Shown here: positions 44,323 through 54,984 of the stretch, piece after piece | Layout: every line of letters starts with the position of its first letter | Position numbering within the stretch: the first letter of the stretch is position 1 | DNA from: Arachis hypogaea | Lineage: Eukaryota > Streptophyta > Magnoliopsida > Fabales > Fabaceae | Direction: 5' to 3' | NCBI RefSeq assembly: GCF_003086295.3 | Contig: NC_092052.1 | Location: 10,570,346-10,634,345 of the forward strand | DNA length: 64,000 nucleotides | Notes under the pieces: generated by a model | Databases searched by the model: none | What the model was told of the DNA's origin: nothing | Seen by the model: only the letters and a program-made list of their open reading frames with translations | Made by a program: the position numbers and the translations under genes

Positions 44323-45767
44323 TGGTGTGGTAATTTCTAACCCACAAACTAACTGGCAAGTGCATCGGGTCGTACCAAGTAATACCTCAGGTGAGTGAGG
44401 GTCGATCCCACGAGGATTAAAGGACTAAGAAACAATGATTGATTGATTGGCTTAGTTAGACAAACAGAAAAGAGTGTTTGTTCAAAGAGCATTAAACAAT
44501 CGTACAGAAATTAAAATAGTAAAGTAAATGGGTTGGGAGTAAAATATGGAGAAGGCAGTTAAGGGTTTAGAGTTATCTATTTTTCCGGATTCACTTTTCT
44601 TACTAACTATTTTAATCCTGTAGGAATTAATTTATGGCAAACTATATGTGACTAGACCCTAATTCCTTAGACCTTTCTAATCTCCTCTAATTTTCATCAA
44701 CTGCCAATTCCTTGGTCAATTAATTCCAATTAGAGGGTGATGATCAAATTCTAGTTTATATGCCACAAAAACTCTAATTACCCAAAAATAAAAGGATTAT
44801 ATGTCACGTATCCCGTTAAATCCAGATAATTAAAATTTAAGAGAATGTATTTTCAAGTTGTTGTTAAAGTAAAGAGCTTTTCCAAGTTATACAAGAACTA
44901 AAGTAGAAAGAGGATTATACTTCCGTTCCACCCAAATTCATAAGATAAAGAGCAAAAATAATTCTTAAATTATAAATTCATACATGAATTAAAATAGAAA
45001 AAGCAATAAAATCAATCCATACAAATAGACAGAGCTCCTAACCTTAACAATGGAGGTTTAGTTGCTCATGGTTTAGAGTAGAAAACTAGGATTGTAAATT
45101 GGAATTGAATAATGTTGGGCTGGAATCCCCCTGTTGGAATCCCCTTCTATATCTAATCCTAATTTTATTTAAAATCTATTATCTAAAACTAAAATAATAT
45201 CTTTTCCTAAAAAAAAAATTTGAATTTAAATTAGAATTAATTAACAAGTCTTCAGTTGATGGGTGGGAATCACTCGTTTTGTCCATTCTGCAGCTTCTAA
45301 TATGTGTTTTCTGGGTTGAAAACTGAGTCAAAACAGCCCAGAAATCGCCCCCAGCGTTTTTCTGCATTTTCTGCACATGGCGCATGTCACGCGTACGCGT
45401 CAGTCACGCGTACGCGTCGATGGTCTTCTTCGCGTGTCACGCGCACGCGTCAGTCACGCGCACGCGTCGCTGAGCAAATCTTCAAATCACGCGTACGCAT
45501 CAGTGACGCGCACGCGTCGCCATGGAAAGCTCCAAATCATGCGCACGCATCAGTCACGCGTACGCGTCGCTCATCGCTGCCATCTCCTTTGGTTCTTGTG
45601 CTGCAGAAACTCCATCAAATCCAACCGAATGCTACCTAAAATAAACAAAATTGCAAAAAAACTCAAAGCAGCATCCATATTGGCTAAAAGATAATTAATT
45701 CTTTATTAAACTCAACAAATTAGATGCAAATTTACTAGGAAAAGATAGGAAAGATGCTCACGCATCA
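44323..45767 (-). repeat. LTR of C (5' LTR on the minus strand)
   Basis: On the plus strand it begins TGGTGTGGTAATTTC and ends CACGCATCA. The palindrome block is at 45389-45570, including a dimer at 45389/45406. On the minus strand a TATA-like GATATAG lies near 45150. The GCAGC duplication follows at 45768-45772. Confidence 0.92.
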
Positions 45768-46457
45768 GCAGCCTGATGGGATTGTGATCTCTTGGAAGTT
45801 GTTCCGAGATGAATTCTATAAGAAATATTTTCCCACCTCAGTCAGAAATGCCAAAGAGCTCGAACTGCTTCAACTTAAATAGGGCCAAATGACTATTACT
45901 GAGTATACCAGTAAGTTTGAGGAATTGTGCCGCTTCTCACGCATCTGTCAGGGAGCTCCTGAGGACTTTGCTGAGTGGAAATGTATAAAGTATGAAGGAG
46001 GCCTTAGGAGTGACATTCAGAGTTTTGTGGTGCCTATGCAGATTCGGGTGTTTTCTGAGCTGCTGAATAGGAGCAGGGTGGCGGAGGATTGTGTCAGAAG
46101 GGCTGCAGCAGAAAAAGGGAGTCTGAGGATGCCATTCCAGAGACCACAGGGAGAAACTTTGCACCCAGAGGCAGACAGTTCAAGCATGGTGGCTTTGTCC
46201 CTTAGAAAAATCAAGGGCAAGGCAACTCCAGGAGGCCTAATACCAGTGTTAATCAGGGAAGGAGACAGGGAAAGCAGCCACAGCAGGATATGAGTTGCCA
46301 CAGATGTGGGAAGTATCATTCAGGGCCATGCAGGTTTGGGACTGGAGTCTGTTACTCCTGTGGGCACCCGGGACACTTGGCTAGTAGTTGCCCAGAAAAG
46401 AAGAGGTATAAGACAGGCGGAGTGCAGCAACCAGGAAGAGTATACACTACATCTTAA
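45768..46457 (+). pseudogene. Gag of B, second part with zinc knuckles
   Basis: Translation resumes with SWKLFRDEFYKKYFP, the expected middle of the gag domain. A TAG lies near 45880. The frame then continues (MTITEYTSKFEELCRF, KCIKYEGGLRSDI) and a frameshift near 46150 follows. The shifted frame encodes two cysteine knuckles, CHRCGKYHSGPC and CYSCGHPGHLASSC (46296-46400). A TAG near 46457 separates it from protease. Gag would coat element RNA. Confidence 0.88.
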
Positions 46458-49400
46458 GTAGGCACTGAGGGGTCAGAGACATTGATCAGAGGTAACTGTG
46501 AGATGGCGGGTAAAACTTTGAATGCTTTGTTTGATTCTGGAGCTTCACATACTTTTATTGCATTTGATAAGGCTGATGAGCTAGGATTGAAAATAGTAGT
46601 ACTGGGGTACGATTTAGAGGTATATAATGCTACCCACGAGGCTATGGTGACTAGGCTAGGGTGCCTCCAAGTTCCTTTTCGAGTACAAGGGCGTGATTTC
46701 GTGCATAACTTAATTTGTTTACCGATGACTGGTCTTGATCTCATTCTGGGATTGGATTGGTTATCCAAGAACCGCGTTCTACTAGATTGCTCGGCGAAAA
46801 TAGTGTATTTCTTGCCTGAAGGCACTGAAGGGCCGATTGTGGTGAATGACTACTACTTGAAGTCCATGACGGTAAACTGTTCTGGGGCCGAATGTCAGGG
46901 GATATTGTTGTTAGCTGCGGGTGTTTCGGGTGATGATCAAAACTTGGAACAAATCCCGGTTGTGTGTGAGTTTTCGGAGGTGTTCCCTAATGATATCGAT
47001 GAATTTCCACCAAAATGGGAAGTGGAGTTTGCTATTGATTTAGTACTTGGGCCCGGACCAATCTCAAGCGCTCCTTACAGGATGTCGCCTCTAGAAATTG
47101 CCAAATTGAAGTCTCAACTAGAGGATCTGTTGGGTAAGAATTTTATCCGACCAAGTGTATCTCCGTGGGGTGCGCCAGTATTACTGGTGAAAAAGAAAGA
47201 TGGCAGTATGCGCTTATGTGTTGACTATAGGCATCTGAATAAGGTTACAGTGAAGAATAAATACCCGTTGCCAAGGATTGATGACCTAATGGACCAATTA
47301 CAGGGAGCTGGTGTGTTCTCTAAGATTGATTTACGATCCGGATACCACCAGATAAGGGTTAGAGATGAGGATATTCCCAAAACTGCCTTCAGAACGCGTT
47401 ATGGCCACTATGAATATACCGTGATGTCCTTCGGACTAACTAATGCTCCGGCGATATTCATGGATTACATGAACAGGATTTTCCATCCATATCTGGATAA
47501 GTTTGTTGTTGTGTTTATTGACGACATTCTTATCTATTCTAAGACCGAGGATGAGCATGCAGAGTACTTGCGAACAATGCTACAAATTCTGAAGGATAGG
47601 AAGCTGTATACCAAGCTATCCAAGTGTGAATTCTGGAAGTCCGAGGTAAAATTTCTTGGTCATGTGATGAGTAAGCAAGGAATAGCAGTGGATCCTGCTA
47701 AGGTTGAAGCGGTGATGAATTGGGAGCGGCCAACTTCAGTGACAGAAATCAGGAGTTTCTTAGGCTTGGCGGGTTATTATCAAAGGTTCATCAAAGGGTT
47801 TTCACAGCTCGCTTTGCCTTTGACCAAGCTGACCAGGAAGGATGTTCCTTTTGTATGGTCTCCCGAGTGCGAGAAGAGTTTCCTTGCCTTAAAGCAAAGA
47901 TTGACTACCGCCCCTGTATTAGTGTTGCCTGAGCCGAGAGAACCATTCGAAGTGTATTGTGATGCGTCCTTGAAAGGTTTAGGATGCGTGTTGATGTAGC
48001 ATCATAAGGTTGTAGCTTATGCCTCATGTCAGTTAAGGCCACATGAAAGAAACTATCCAACTCATGATTTGGAACTTGTAGCCATTGTCTTTGCCTTGAA
48101 AATTTGGAGGCATTATCTCTATGGAGTGAAATTTCAAGTCTTCTCGGACCATAAGAGTCTGAAGTACCTATTTGAGCAAAAAGAATTGAATATGCGTCAG
48201 AGGAGGTGGATGGAACTCCTGAGCCTTCCAAGGATTGAAACTGGGAATCAGAGAGGAGTTTGGGACTTTATGCCTAAGCCAGTTACAGATCTCAAGCGAC
48301 TTCAAGGCTGAACTGATAAAGGCTCATCAGAATGACCAAGAATTGTATAAGATTTTGCCGGCGATTGAGAAAGGCAAGCAATGGATAATGTCAGAAGATA
48401 AAGATGGGTTGTGGAGGTTCAAGGGCCGGATAATTGTGTCAGATGTCGGAGATTTGCGACAGAGCATATTGGAGAAAGCTCATAAGAGCGGGTTCTCCAT
48501 TCATCCTGGAAGCACTAAGATGTACCAAGACTTAAAGACGATGTTCTGGTGGCTAGAAATGAAAAATGATGTGGCGTTACATGTTTCTAAATGCCTAACT
48601 TGTCATAAAGTCAAGATTGAACACCAAAGGCCAGCGGTAACCCTTCAACCTTTGGAAATTCCACAGTGGAAATGGGAAAGCATTGCTATAGATTTTGTAC
48701 TAGGCTTACCAAGGACTCGGACAGGTTGTGATGCTATTTGGGTGGTTATAGACCGACTGACCAAGTCAGCTCATTTTCTGCCTATTTGGATAAGTTGTTC
48801 TATGGAGGAGTTGGCGCACTTATATATAAAGGAGATTGTGAAGTTACATGGCGTACATTCCACCATTGTATCGGATAGAGATCCTCACTTTATATCACGG
48901 TTCTGGGGTGCTTTTCAGCGAGCTTTTGGCACTCAATTATGCCTAAGCACCGCCTATCATCCTCAGACGGATGGCCAATCAGAAAGAACAATCCAAACCT
49001 TGGAAGACATGTTAAGAGCTTGTGTTTTGGATCAACCGGCGAGCTGGGATCGATATATGCTTTTGGTAGAATTTGCTTATAACAATAGCTATCATGCGAG
49101 TATTGGAATGGCTCCATATGAGGCTTTGTATGGAAGAAAATTCCAGTCTCCATTATGTTGGTATAAGGCAGGAGAAAGGAGTTTGATAGGACCTGAAATG
49201 GTAAGTGAAACCACTGAGCAAATAAAGAGAATCTGGAGTCGAATGCTTGAGGCTCAGAGCCGTCAAAAGAGCTATGATGACCGAAGACGGAAGCCTTTAG
49301 AATTTGAAGAAGGAGAACACGTCTTCCTGAAGGTTACTTCGACCACTGGAATAGGGAGGTCCATCAAAACCAAGAAGTTAAATCCCCGTTACATTGGGCC

Positions 49401-49740
49401 GTTTGAAATCCTGAAGAGAATTGGACCAGTGGCGTATAGGATCGCGTTACCACCATATCTTTCGAACCTGCATGACGTGTTCCACGTATCGCAGCTTCCT
49501 AAATACACTTTTGATTCTAGTCATGTCCTAGAGCCGGAATCAGTCCAAGTCAGAGAAGATCTGACGCTCCCAATAACTCCGGTTAGGATTGATGATACCA
49601 TCATCAAGCGTCTACGCGGAAAGGAGGTTTTCTTGGTGAAAGTAGCTTGGAGTCGGGCTGGTATTGAAGAACATACCTCGGAGCCTGAATCAGAGATGCG
49701 GAAGAACTACCCACACCTCTTTTCAGGTAACTCACTCTGA
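46458..49740 (+). pseudogene. Pol of B: protease, RT, RNase H, integrase, chromodomain
   Basis: The first long frame (46482-47999) has protease [13 protein letters not shown] and [13 protein letters not shown] follows with [35 protein letters not shown] and the active site FIDDILIYS, then RNase [17 protein letters not shown] at 47997 interrupts RNase H; the frame continues with [12 protein letters not shown] and [12 protein letters not shown] deletion and frame change near 48230 removes the RNase H-integrase joint. The frame 48235-49740 has zinc-binding CLTCHKVK, core IDFVLGLP, IVSDRDPHFISRFW and HPQTDGQSERTIQTLEDML, and a chromodomain-like end. It needs at least three repairs, so it is inactive. 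Confidence 0.9.
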
Positions 49741-49776
49741 ATTTTGAGGACAAAATTCCTAATTAGGTGGGTAGGA
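49740..49776 (+). other. AGGA hairpin and polypurine tract of B
   Basis: AATTTTG-AGGA-CAAAATT forms a 7-bp stem overlapping the pol stop. AGGTGGGTAGGA (49765-49776) then abuts the LTR start TGTAAACC at 49777. Confidence 0.75.
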
Positions 49777-50390
49777 TGTAAACCTCGCTAAAATCGGTAA
49801 ATAATTAGTTAATAAATTAAATTTTTATTTGGAAAGCTAAAAATACAAAACTAATATCAAAATGGGATAGAGCTTGTCGAAATGAGAATTTTGATACCAA
49901 TTTCGAAAATTTGGCCCAAAATCGGACCGAAAGGACTGAATCGGTTGGACCGGGGTCCAAACCGAACCCGTGGGTCCAACCGGACCCATAATTAAAAAGC
50001 TTCTTCTTCATCATTTTTCACCATCGTTGCAAACATATTGGGAGGAGAAGGAGCTTCCCTAACCCTCACCTTTCCTTCTCACTACCATAACTCCTCCGTC
50101 TGGGCTCCGATCGCCGCACCGTTCGCAGCCACGCACTCAGCGCGCCAAGCTCTACCTTTCTATCTGAACAATTTCACTGGTAAGCCTCCTATTAGGTTCA
50201 GAATCTCTATCCCTCTTTCTTTAGTAAACTTGAAAACCTATGGTGAATCTTGTCCAATTTTTGTGTTCTAGGTTCAAGTTAGCTTCTGGAACTTCTGGGC
50301 TCAAGTTATTGAGCATATGGGTATGGTAAGAACATCCTAACCCTAGCTCAATCTTGTATTTGTAATGGAAAACTGAATTGGAACATACAT
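49777..50390 (+). repeat. 3' LTR of B, probably truncated
   Basis: It starts TGTAAACCTCGC after the polypurine tract, and a CCGG-rich stretch follows (49920-49990). No clear CA end is reached before the microsatellites at 50393. Tekay LTRs are usually longer, so truncation is likely. The open frame at 50038-50271 is LTR sequence. Confidence 0.7.
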
Positions 50391-50392
50391 AT

Positions 50393-50422
50393 ACATATAT
50401 ATATATATATATATGTTCACTC

Positions 50423-50485
<63 letters not shown>
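50393..50485. repeat. AT and AAT microsatellites
   Basis: A TA run (about 50393-50414) is followed by roughly 19 AAT/ATA units (50426-50484). They mark the junction between element B and host intergenic DNA. Confidence 0.9.
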
Positions 50486-50486
<1 letters not shown>

Positions 50487-51215
50487 TTCAATAAAATTAT
50501 TAGAGATTATTCTACAAAAAATTCAAGGTTGAAATCATTTGATATTTTTGTATTTAATATAATCAAAAGATATCATATTTTAAAAAATATGTTTGTATTA
50601 AAAGAAAATATTTTAATTTGGATTTCAAAGTATCATTATTTACCTTACTTGTTTCTAACGAAAAAAGTATATTAATATGTTGGTATCATGGTCCACATGT
50701 ACAAAGCTAAGTTAATAATAATAAATGTTGACATATAGTAAAAATAAAATGGATCGGACAGAGAAAAATGTTGGGATTGATCTGTGTATTAATTTTTCTT
50801 GGGGAGTAAAATGTCTGCTTTTAAAATTTTTAGAGAGTGATTTGGATAATTACTCTACCAGAAAATAAACTGAAGACTTATTTATTTATCTACCAGAATA
50901 AAACCTTAAGTATTGTGTTGTGTATTAATTTTTTTTTTACTGAAATATTCATTTTTAAAATTTTTGGGAACTAATTTAAATAATTACTCTTATCTCGATA
51001 ATTGATTCTGTATTTAATTTTTAATATAAATTTAATATAGTTGAATAAAAATTATAAATTTAACGATAATTAATAATTTATTTGATTATTATACAAAATT
51101 TTTATTGTTGTGAGAGAGGACAAAAAGTTGGTGACATATAAGAAATGAAATGAAATTGTTGGAGATAAATAAAAGGTAGAGCATTTTTTTCCCATTAATA
51201 TTTGTGAATTTTTTA
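50486..51215. other. AT-rich intergenic DNA upstream of LSM6
   Basis: No ORF, RNA gene or clear element is visible. Confidence 0.6.
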
Positions 51216-51377
51216 AATATTTTTAATATTTAATTTTATTTTTAAAATTTTAATTTGTATTAAAATTATCTCTAGATATTAATTCTATTTAAAATATTAA
51301 TGATAAAACTAAAAAAGTACGAAAATAATTTTAATATAAATTAAAAATATTAAAAATAAAATTAAATAAAAAATATT
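51216..51377. repeat. Foldback (MITE-like) inverted repeat upstream of LSM6
   Basis: The arms at 51216-51269 and 51325-51377 are near-perfect reverse complements, about 54 bases each, around a 55-base centre. It is AT-rich, non-coding, and ends about 390 bases before the LSM6 ATG. No convincing target duplication is seen. Confidence 0.6.
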
Positions 51378-51764
51378 AAAAATTAAATTAAATAAAATTA
51401 AATGTTTAAGATATTTAGTCACCAAAAAAAAAAAATGTTTAAGATATTTTTAAAAAAAAATAACTAATTAAACAAAAAAACCTACCTTTTAAAAAAAAAG
51501 AAGAGAGAGAATTGTTGGTGTTAGGGTTTCTTACAATTTTTCAAATCAGTTGGCTCGTTCACAGCACTCTCACTCTCAGCCTTCTTTCTCCCTCCGCGGT
51601 AGCCGCTCCGACGACCACCGTCTCCCCACTCTGTATACCTGACGGCGCAGTATTTGTAAGTCCCCACTTCTTATCCCTTTATTCATTTTATTTTCGTGAG
51701 AGGTACTCCCTTTCTTTTCGTTTCATTTGATTTGAATTGAAGAGCGGTGTGCAGAAGATAGAAG

Positions 51765-53460
51765 ATGAGTGGAGTAGAGAAAGAAAAAGAGAAGGAGAAA
51801 GGATCATCAGGAACCACTAAAACCCCTGCCGATTTCCTCAAATCCATTCGCGGCCGCCCCGTTGTCGTTAAGCTCAATTCCGGCGTTGATTATCGTGGTT
51901 CGTAATCTCAATTTCATTTTCTTTATATTATAACGCTAACTGCAATTTCCTTAGAAATTCGCTTTCTATTAGTTAAAAATTCCACGTTGAATACACGGTT
52001 GAGTTCTTTTTGTTAACGTGACAATACATCGAAAATGTATCTGTAAAATTTATTTACATTGATTAATTTGCCATGAAGGTCCTAGCTAGATTCCAGGAAA
52101 CAGTGTAATTATCATGTGGAAATTAGTTACCTCTTTCCTCTTGTGGTTTGTTTGTGGTATCTCTTAGTGTGTATACTTGCATAGTTTCATCTTTAGGCTT
52201 GGATGTTTAGTTAGATAAAGCTATGGTGGAGTTAGTTTATTATTGAGCTGGATTTGTTAGTTAGGCGGTTATTTGGTCAACATGTGTATAACTCGAGGTT
52301 ATAGTTTCATTAATAAAGTGAACCAATTGATTCATTTCGCACTCGCTCTTTGTGAAATGAACTCTGTCTATTGTGGAATCCATGGCCCTTGGCTCCTTGA
52401 ACTTTATAAGTATAATTTAAGAGCATAATCGTAAAGGAATATCAACTGATCATGGTACTCACTCTGTACAATTGTTATTAGTCACCGTGAAAAATTTGGT
52501 ACGTCTTTGAATCAACACATCTAAATACGTTTAGAGCAATCCAAAGATGCACCGGATTTACAGTGACAAATAGAAAGGAATGTTGGGAGTCTTCACAACA
52601 CATGGAAAATGAGTTTTCCCAAGACACAATCGTATGTGGATCACTAGTAATTGAAACTCATGTTGATAGGACAAATGGAAGTTGTTTTTCATCTGGTGGA
52701 GATTCATGTGTTGGTTTCTAGGCCGAGCTTATATTAGATTCCTGGGTAGTGGGTAGCATATGAGCACTCAGCATAAACAAGGTAGTACCTGCTTGTCGAT
52801 ATAGATATTAGATATATCTAATACTAAGAGTCTCTTTTGATGTAGACTATATGTTGGTTTACATTATTTATGAACAATTGGTTCAAGTCATTGAATTTCT
52901 CCCCCACAAATTTTACATTTTTACTCTATGAAGATTAATACTTGAAGATCGTACAACAACATCCCACTAGGTGGGTTCGGCTATATGGATCAAACCACAC
53001 CATTGCACTCTATTATATATCGTGTTTACAATGAGATTGCTTACACGTAGAATACTTGAAAGATCATAGTTTGCAATATTTACAAAATTCCCAATGTTAG
53101 ATTAGAGCAGTTGAATGTTACTATCATGATTCATGAATTTATTCTATGCTTGTGTACGGAGACGAATTAAATTGACTCGTTGTGGTTACTTTTGCAGGTA
53201 TCCTAGCTTGTCTAGATGGCTATATGAATATTGCAATGGAACAGACAGAGGAGTATGTCAATGGCCAACTGAAGAACAAATATGGCGACGCCTTCATTCG
53301 AGGGAATAATGGTATGCTTGAAGTATGATGTTATTGAATTATAATTGTCCATAATATGATTGATATATGATTGTAAAAATAATTGAAATTGCTGGGAATT
53401 TTCCCTGATGCAGTTCTGTACATTAGTACTTCAAAGAGGACTCTAGCAGAAGGAGCTTAG
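51765..53460 (+). CDS. LSM6: LSM6, U6 snRNA-associated Sm-like protein
   Basis: Coding exons are 51765-51897, 53198-53311 and 53414-53460 (294 bases, 97 aa). All introns are GT-AG (51898-53197 and 53312-53413). The start MSGVE matches plant LSM6, but with an inserted run of Glu-Lys pairs before SGTTKTPADFL. The Sm1 motif spans FLKSIRGRPVVVKL to YMNIAMEQTE, and Sm2 is FIRGNNVLYIS. LSM6 is one of seven subunits of the LSM2-8 ring that binds the U-rich 3' end of U6 snRNA in the nucleus, and of the LSM1-7 ring used in cytoplasmic mRNA decapping. The gene looks intact. The first intron, after codon 44, is long for so short a gene and holds no element I recognise. It is convergent with the phospholipase C gene. 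Confidence 0.95.
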
Positions 53461-54984
53461 CAAGAGCAGCAGGATTCCAGAACGTTTTGATTTTGGAATA
53501 CACTTTCTTTGTTCAGTTATAGTTTTTCAGCAGAACTATATAAAAGTATGGATTTTAACTTATGTTCAAATCATGATTTAATATTAAAGATCATGTTTAA
53601 ATGTAATTCAATGCAATATTTCCAAATATGTTGAAAGATGTTGAAGCTTAGTTTGCAATTTCTTTATCAACGTTTCTTCAAAATTGGAATTCGAAAATGG
53701 TATATGACCCTTTTTTTGGGGGAGGGAATGGTAATGTCTAATACGACCTTTAAAATTTGAATTTTATTTATTGCAAGTACATGTAAAATAATATGATAAA
53801 GAAGAGTTCTGTTCAGATTTTTTAATTTGCAAAATTATGATCAAGAACAAGTCGTATTAAAATAAAATGAAAGGGTAAAGCACAAGAGTTGAGCGATTGG
53901 TAGGTATCAGGTACAATTGACCGCATTTATTTATTGTCAACAAAAACTGAGATTCAATAAATGTTTCTTTCAAATACGTTTTACTTTTCATATCATGATT
54001 ACTGAAAGACCATCATGAACTATGATGTAATAGAAAAAGAGCAAGTGAGAAGCAGAAAGAATCAATAACCGTGGTGAGAAGTGAGGAACATCTTATAGAA
54101 CTAGTCAAAGTAGCTGTGTAAAGCAAGGGTCACAAGTGAATGGAAAAATTATCTTAATATAAATATGGAATTAGCTTTAGCTATTCTGTGATTTAAATGT
54201 ATATTTTAAAAAGATAATAATAAAAATATTTTAAGTTTCAATACATTCAATGTGTTGAAAATATAAAAAAAAAATTATAAAACTTTTAATAAAATAATTT
54301 TTATGATATTTTTAAAATGTCTTTACATATATACGTTAAATAATAGTATATATATTTAAGCGATAAGCCAAGAAAAGTTAGCACATCTGACAAAAGGCTC
54401 GAAATATAGATTTCATGAATACAAATTGATCATGTTCAAAATATTTTTCCATTTTCAATTCGTTAAATACATTAAAAATTTTAAAAGCAAATTTATTATC
54501 TTTTGACCTAGTGTTCTTAAAACGCTAAATTTTGATGTAAATAATGCACTTGCATCATTACAGATTTACTATATATTGTGCTTTTCATTATTTTTCTTTT
54601 TGTCTAACATAAAATTAGACATATCAACACGTCATTTGATTTAGATGTATGAAGGTGTATCTAAAAACTTTAATTTTTTTTTTTTAGAAAACATAATTGG
54701 ATTAGGAAGATACTTGTGTTGTGTGGATCAGTGTGAGTAATGATGAACACAATTTAACTAACTTTCCTTGCTTCATAGAATTTAGGCCACAGGAATTATA
54801 GTATTTCCCATCAAATCACAATTTCTTATTACGGTAGAAACTTGCACTGTTCAGGACATAACACACCAACATACCTCATTTCTCAAAAGCATTATTCACA
54901 ACACCATTCAACTGCTACATACAAACTCTTACCTGAACATATTTTGATCGCTATACACAATGTAGGCAAGAAGGATCCACAAAA
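53461..54984. other. Convergent intergenic region between LSM6 and PLC
   Basis: It holds the two 3' UTRs and AT-rich DNA. No further gene or repeat is recognised. Poly(A) sites cannot be placed reliably. Confidence 0.6.

Larger units (their letters stand above)
20669..45767 (-). mobile_element. Athila-like Ty3/gypsy element C, minus strand, carrying element D
   Basis: The element is bounded by two LTRs (20669-22102 and 44323-45767) with matching GCAGC duplications. On the minus strand the order is LTR, tRNA-Asp primer site, gag, protease, RT, RNase H, integrase, palindrome-rich 3' region, remnant of a second ORF, polypurine tract and LTR. Integrase after RT makes it gypsy. RT and integrase wording ([30 protein letters not shown]) and the tRNA-Asp primer point to Athila. 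Without D it is about 10.7 kb. All coding regions are broken. Confidence 0.9.
20081..50390 (+). mobile_element. Ty3/gypsy chromovirus B (Tekay/Del type), interrupted by C
   Basis: The order is leader, gag (20221-20668, continued 45768-46457), protease-RT-RNase H-integrase-chromodomain (46458-49740), hairpin with polypurine tract, and 3' LTR from 49777. The C-terminal chromodomain-like tail and the RG-rich gag start fit the Tekay/Del clade. Element A sits in its leader at 20080/20081, and the 5' LTR must lie left of the window. The 3' LTR fades out near 50390 at AT-rich microsatellites, so its end is approximate. It is the outermost visible element and therefore older than A and C. Confidence 0.85.

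Noticed and set aside
50038..50271. 77-aa frame after pol of B
   Set aside because: It lies in the 3' LTR of B and has no similarity that I recognise.
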